Shown: piece by piece, positions 4,882-5,046 of the stretch | How the letters are laid out: each line of letters opens with the position of its first letter | Numbering within the stretch: position 1 is the stretch's first letter | NCBI GenBank assembly: GCA_026388865.1 | Contig: JAPLIX010000485.1 | Coordinates: 2,249 to 7,294, forward strand | Direction of reading: 5' to 3' | Origin: Pseudomonadota bacterium | Lineage (GTDB): Bacteria > Desulfobacterota > WTBG01 > CAIYCZ01 | Length of the DNA stretch: 5,046 nucleotides | Translations under genes and position numbers: made by a program | The notes under the pieces: generated by a model | The model's database searches: none | What the model saw: only the letters and a program-made list of their open reading frames with translations | What the model was told of the DNA's origin: nothing

Positions 4882-5046
4882 ATGCCTGAAAACTTTATGA
4901 GAAGGGTCAAAAAAGCTGATGTCGCGGCTTTCTTGACCCTTTTCGTATTATCACTGCTTTTTTTTTATGACCTGTTCGGTGGCCGGTATCTTTTTATTGA
5001 ACGGGATCTGAGCCCGTACTTTATTCCGCCGCGTTTTTTCTGGGTC
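4882..5046 (+). CDS. N-terminus of a polytopic membrane protein, YfhO-like (3' end outside window)
   Basis: The frame is open from ATG at 4882 to the window end, giving 55 residues. A short basic start (MRRVKKAD) precedes a hydrophobic segment at about 14-32 (VAAFLTLFVLSLLFFYDLF). It is followed by GGRYLFIERDLSPYFIPPRFFW, which resembles the first periplasmic loop of YfhO-type multi-pass membrane proteins, where a '.GG...F..RD....(Y/F)P' pattern follows helix 1. Members are large polytopic proteins linked to glycosylation of surface polymers. This assignment rests on one loop and is tentative. ATG at 4882 and in-frame ATG at 4897 are both possible starts; neither has a convincing ribosome binding site. 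A terminator-like hairpin lies within codons 7-20. The gene begins 24 nt after the second pilin stop; a role in modifying surface structures is speculative. Confidence 0.6.
   Translation, partial: MPENFMRRVKKADVAAFLTLFVLSLLFFYDLFGGRYLFIERDLSPYFIPPRFFWV
4902..4941 (+). terminator. Terminator-like hairpin after the pilin pair, overlapping the next gene
   Basis: The arms AAGGGTCAAAAAAGC (4902-4916) and GCTTTCTTGACCCTT (4927-4941) pair at 14 of 15 positions around a 10-nt loop (4917-4926). The stem runs on into TTTTC at 4940-4944. It lies 45 nt after the second pilin stop, where a terminator would be expected for highly expressed pilin genes. Its GC content is moderate and the T-run is short, so efficiency is uncertain. 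It falls inside the beginning of the membrane-protein frame, so it may be a leaky terminator or attenuator that lowers expression of that gene. Confidence 0.6.

Overview
The window is bacterial. It is densely coded, all on the + strand, with about half G+C, and it uses ATG plus a probable GTG start. Features common in environmental Gram-negative lineages are present: a soluble hybrid sensor kinase, a lone CheY-like receiver, PilC, short type IV pilins and a YfhO-like membrane protein. The style recalls Desulfobacterota, Omnitrophota or Nitrospirota, but the sequence alone cannot settle which, and that is inference.

Layout. (1) Bases 1-707 are the 3' part of an unrecognised, mostly helical protein whose start lies outside the window. 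(2) Bases 714-2084 encode a cytoplasmic PAS / HisKA / HATPase_c histidine kinase. Its C-terminal GGDEF-like domain is cut by an apparent -1 frameshift at a G5 run (1993-1997). The missing half of that domain continues in another frame to 2221, where it overlaps the next gene. (3) Bases 2211-2579 encode a single-domain response regulator with all catalytic residues. (4) Bases 2580-2757 are a noncoding spacer with two imperfect inverted repeats, a short palindrome and a possible promoter. (5) Bases 2758-3972 encode the type IV pilus / type II secretion inner-membrane platform protein (PilC/GspF). (6) Bases 4026-4424 and 4471-4857 encode two tandem, closely related type IV prepilins, each with a strong ribosome binding site. 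(7) Bases 4882-5046 are the 5' end of a polytopic membrane protein resembling the YfhO family. A terminator-like hairpin overlaps its first codons.

How the genes fit together. The first three genes form a tight unit (6-nt gap, then overlap), which suggests the unknown protein, kinase and receiver work in one signalling path. The next unit supplies the pilus platform and two pilin subunits. No assembly ATPase (PilB), retraction ATPase (PilT), secretin or prepilin peptidase is in view, so the machine needs genes elsewhere. Whether the two-component pair controls the pilus genes is only suggested by adjacency.

The most notable observations are the frameshift through a degenerate GGDEF domain, the duplicated pilins with a 38-nt block of perfect identity amid diverged flanks, and the hairpin inside the start of the last gene. 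I do not see a convincing wholly new system.
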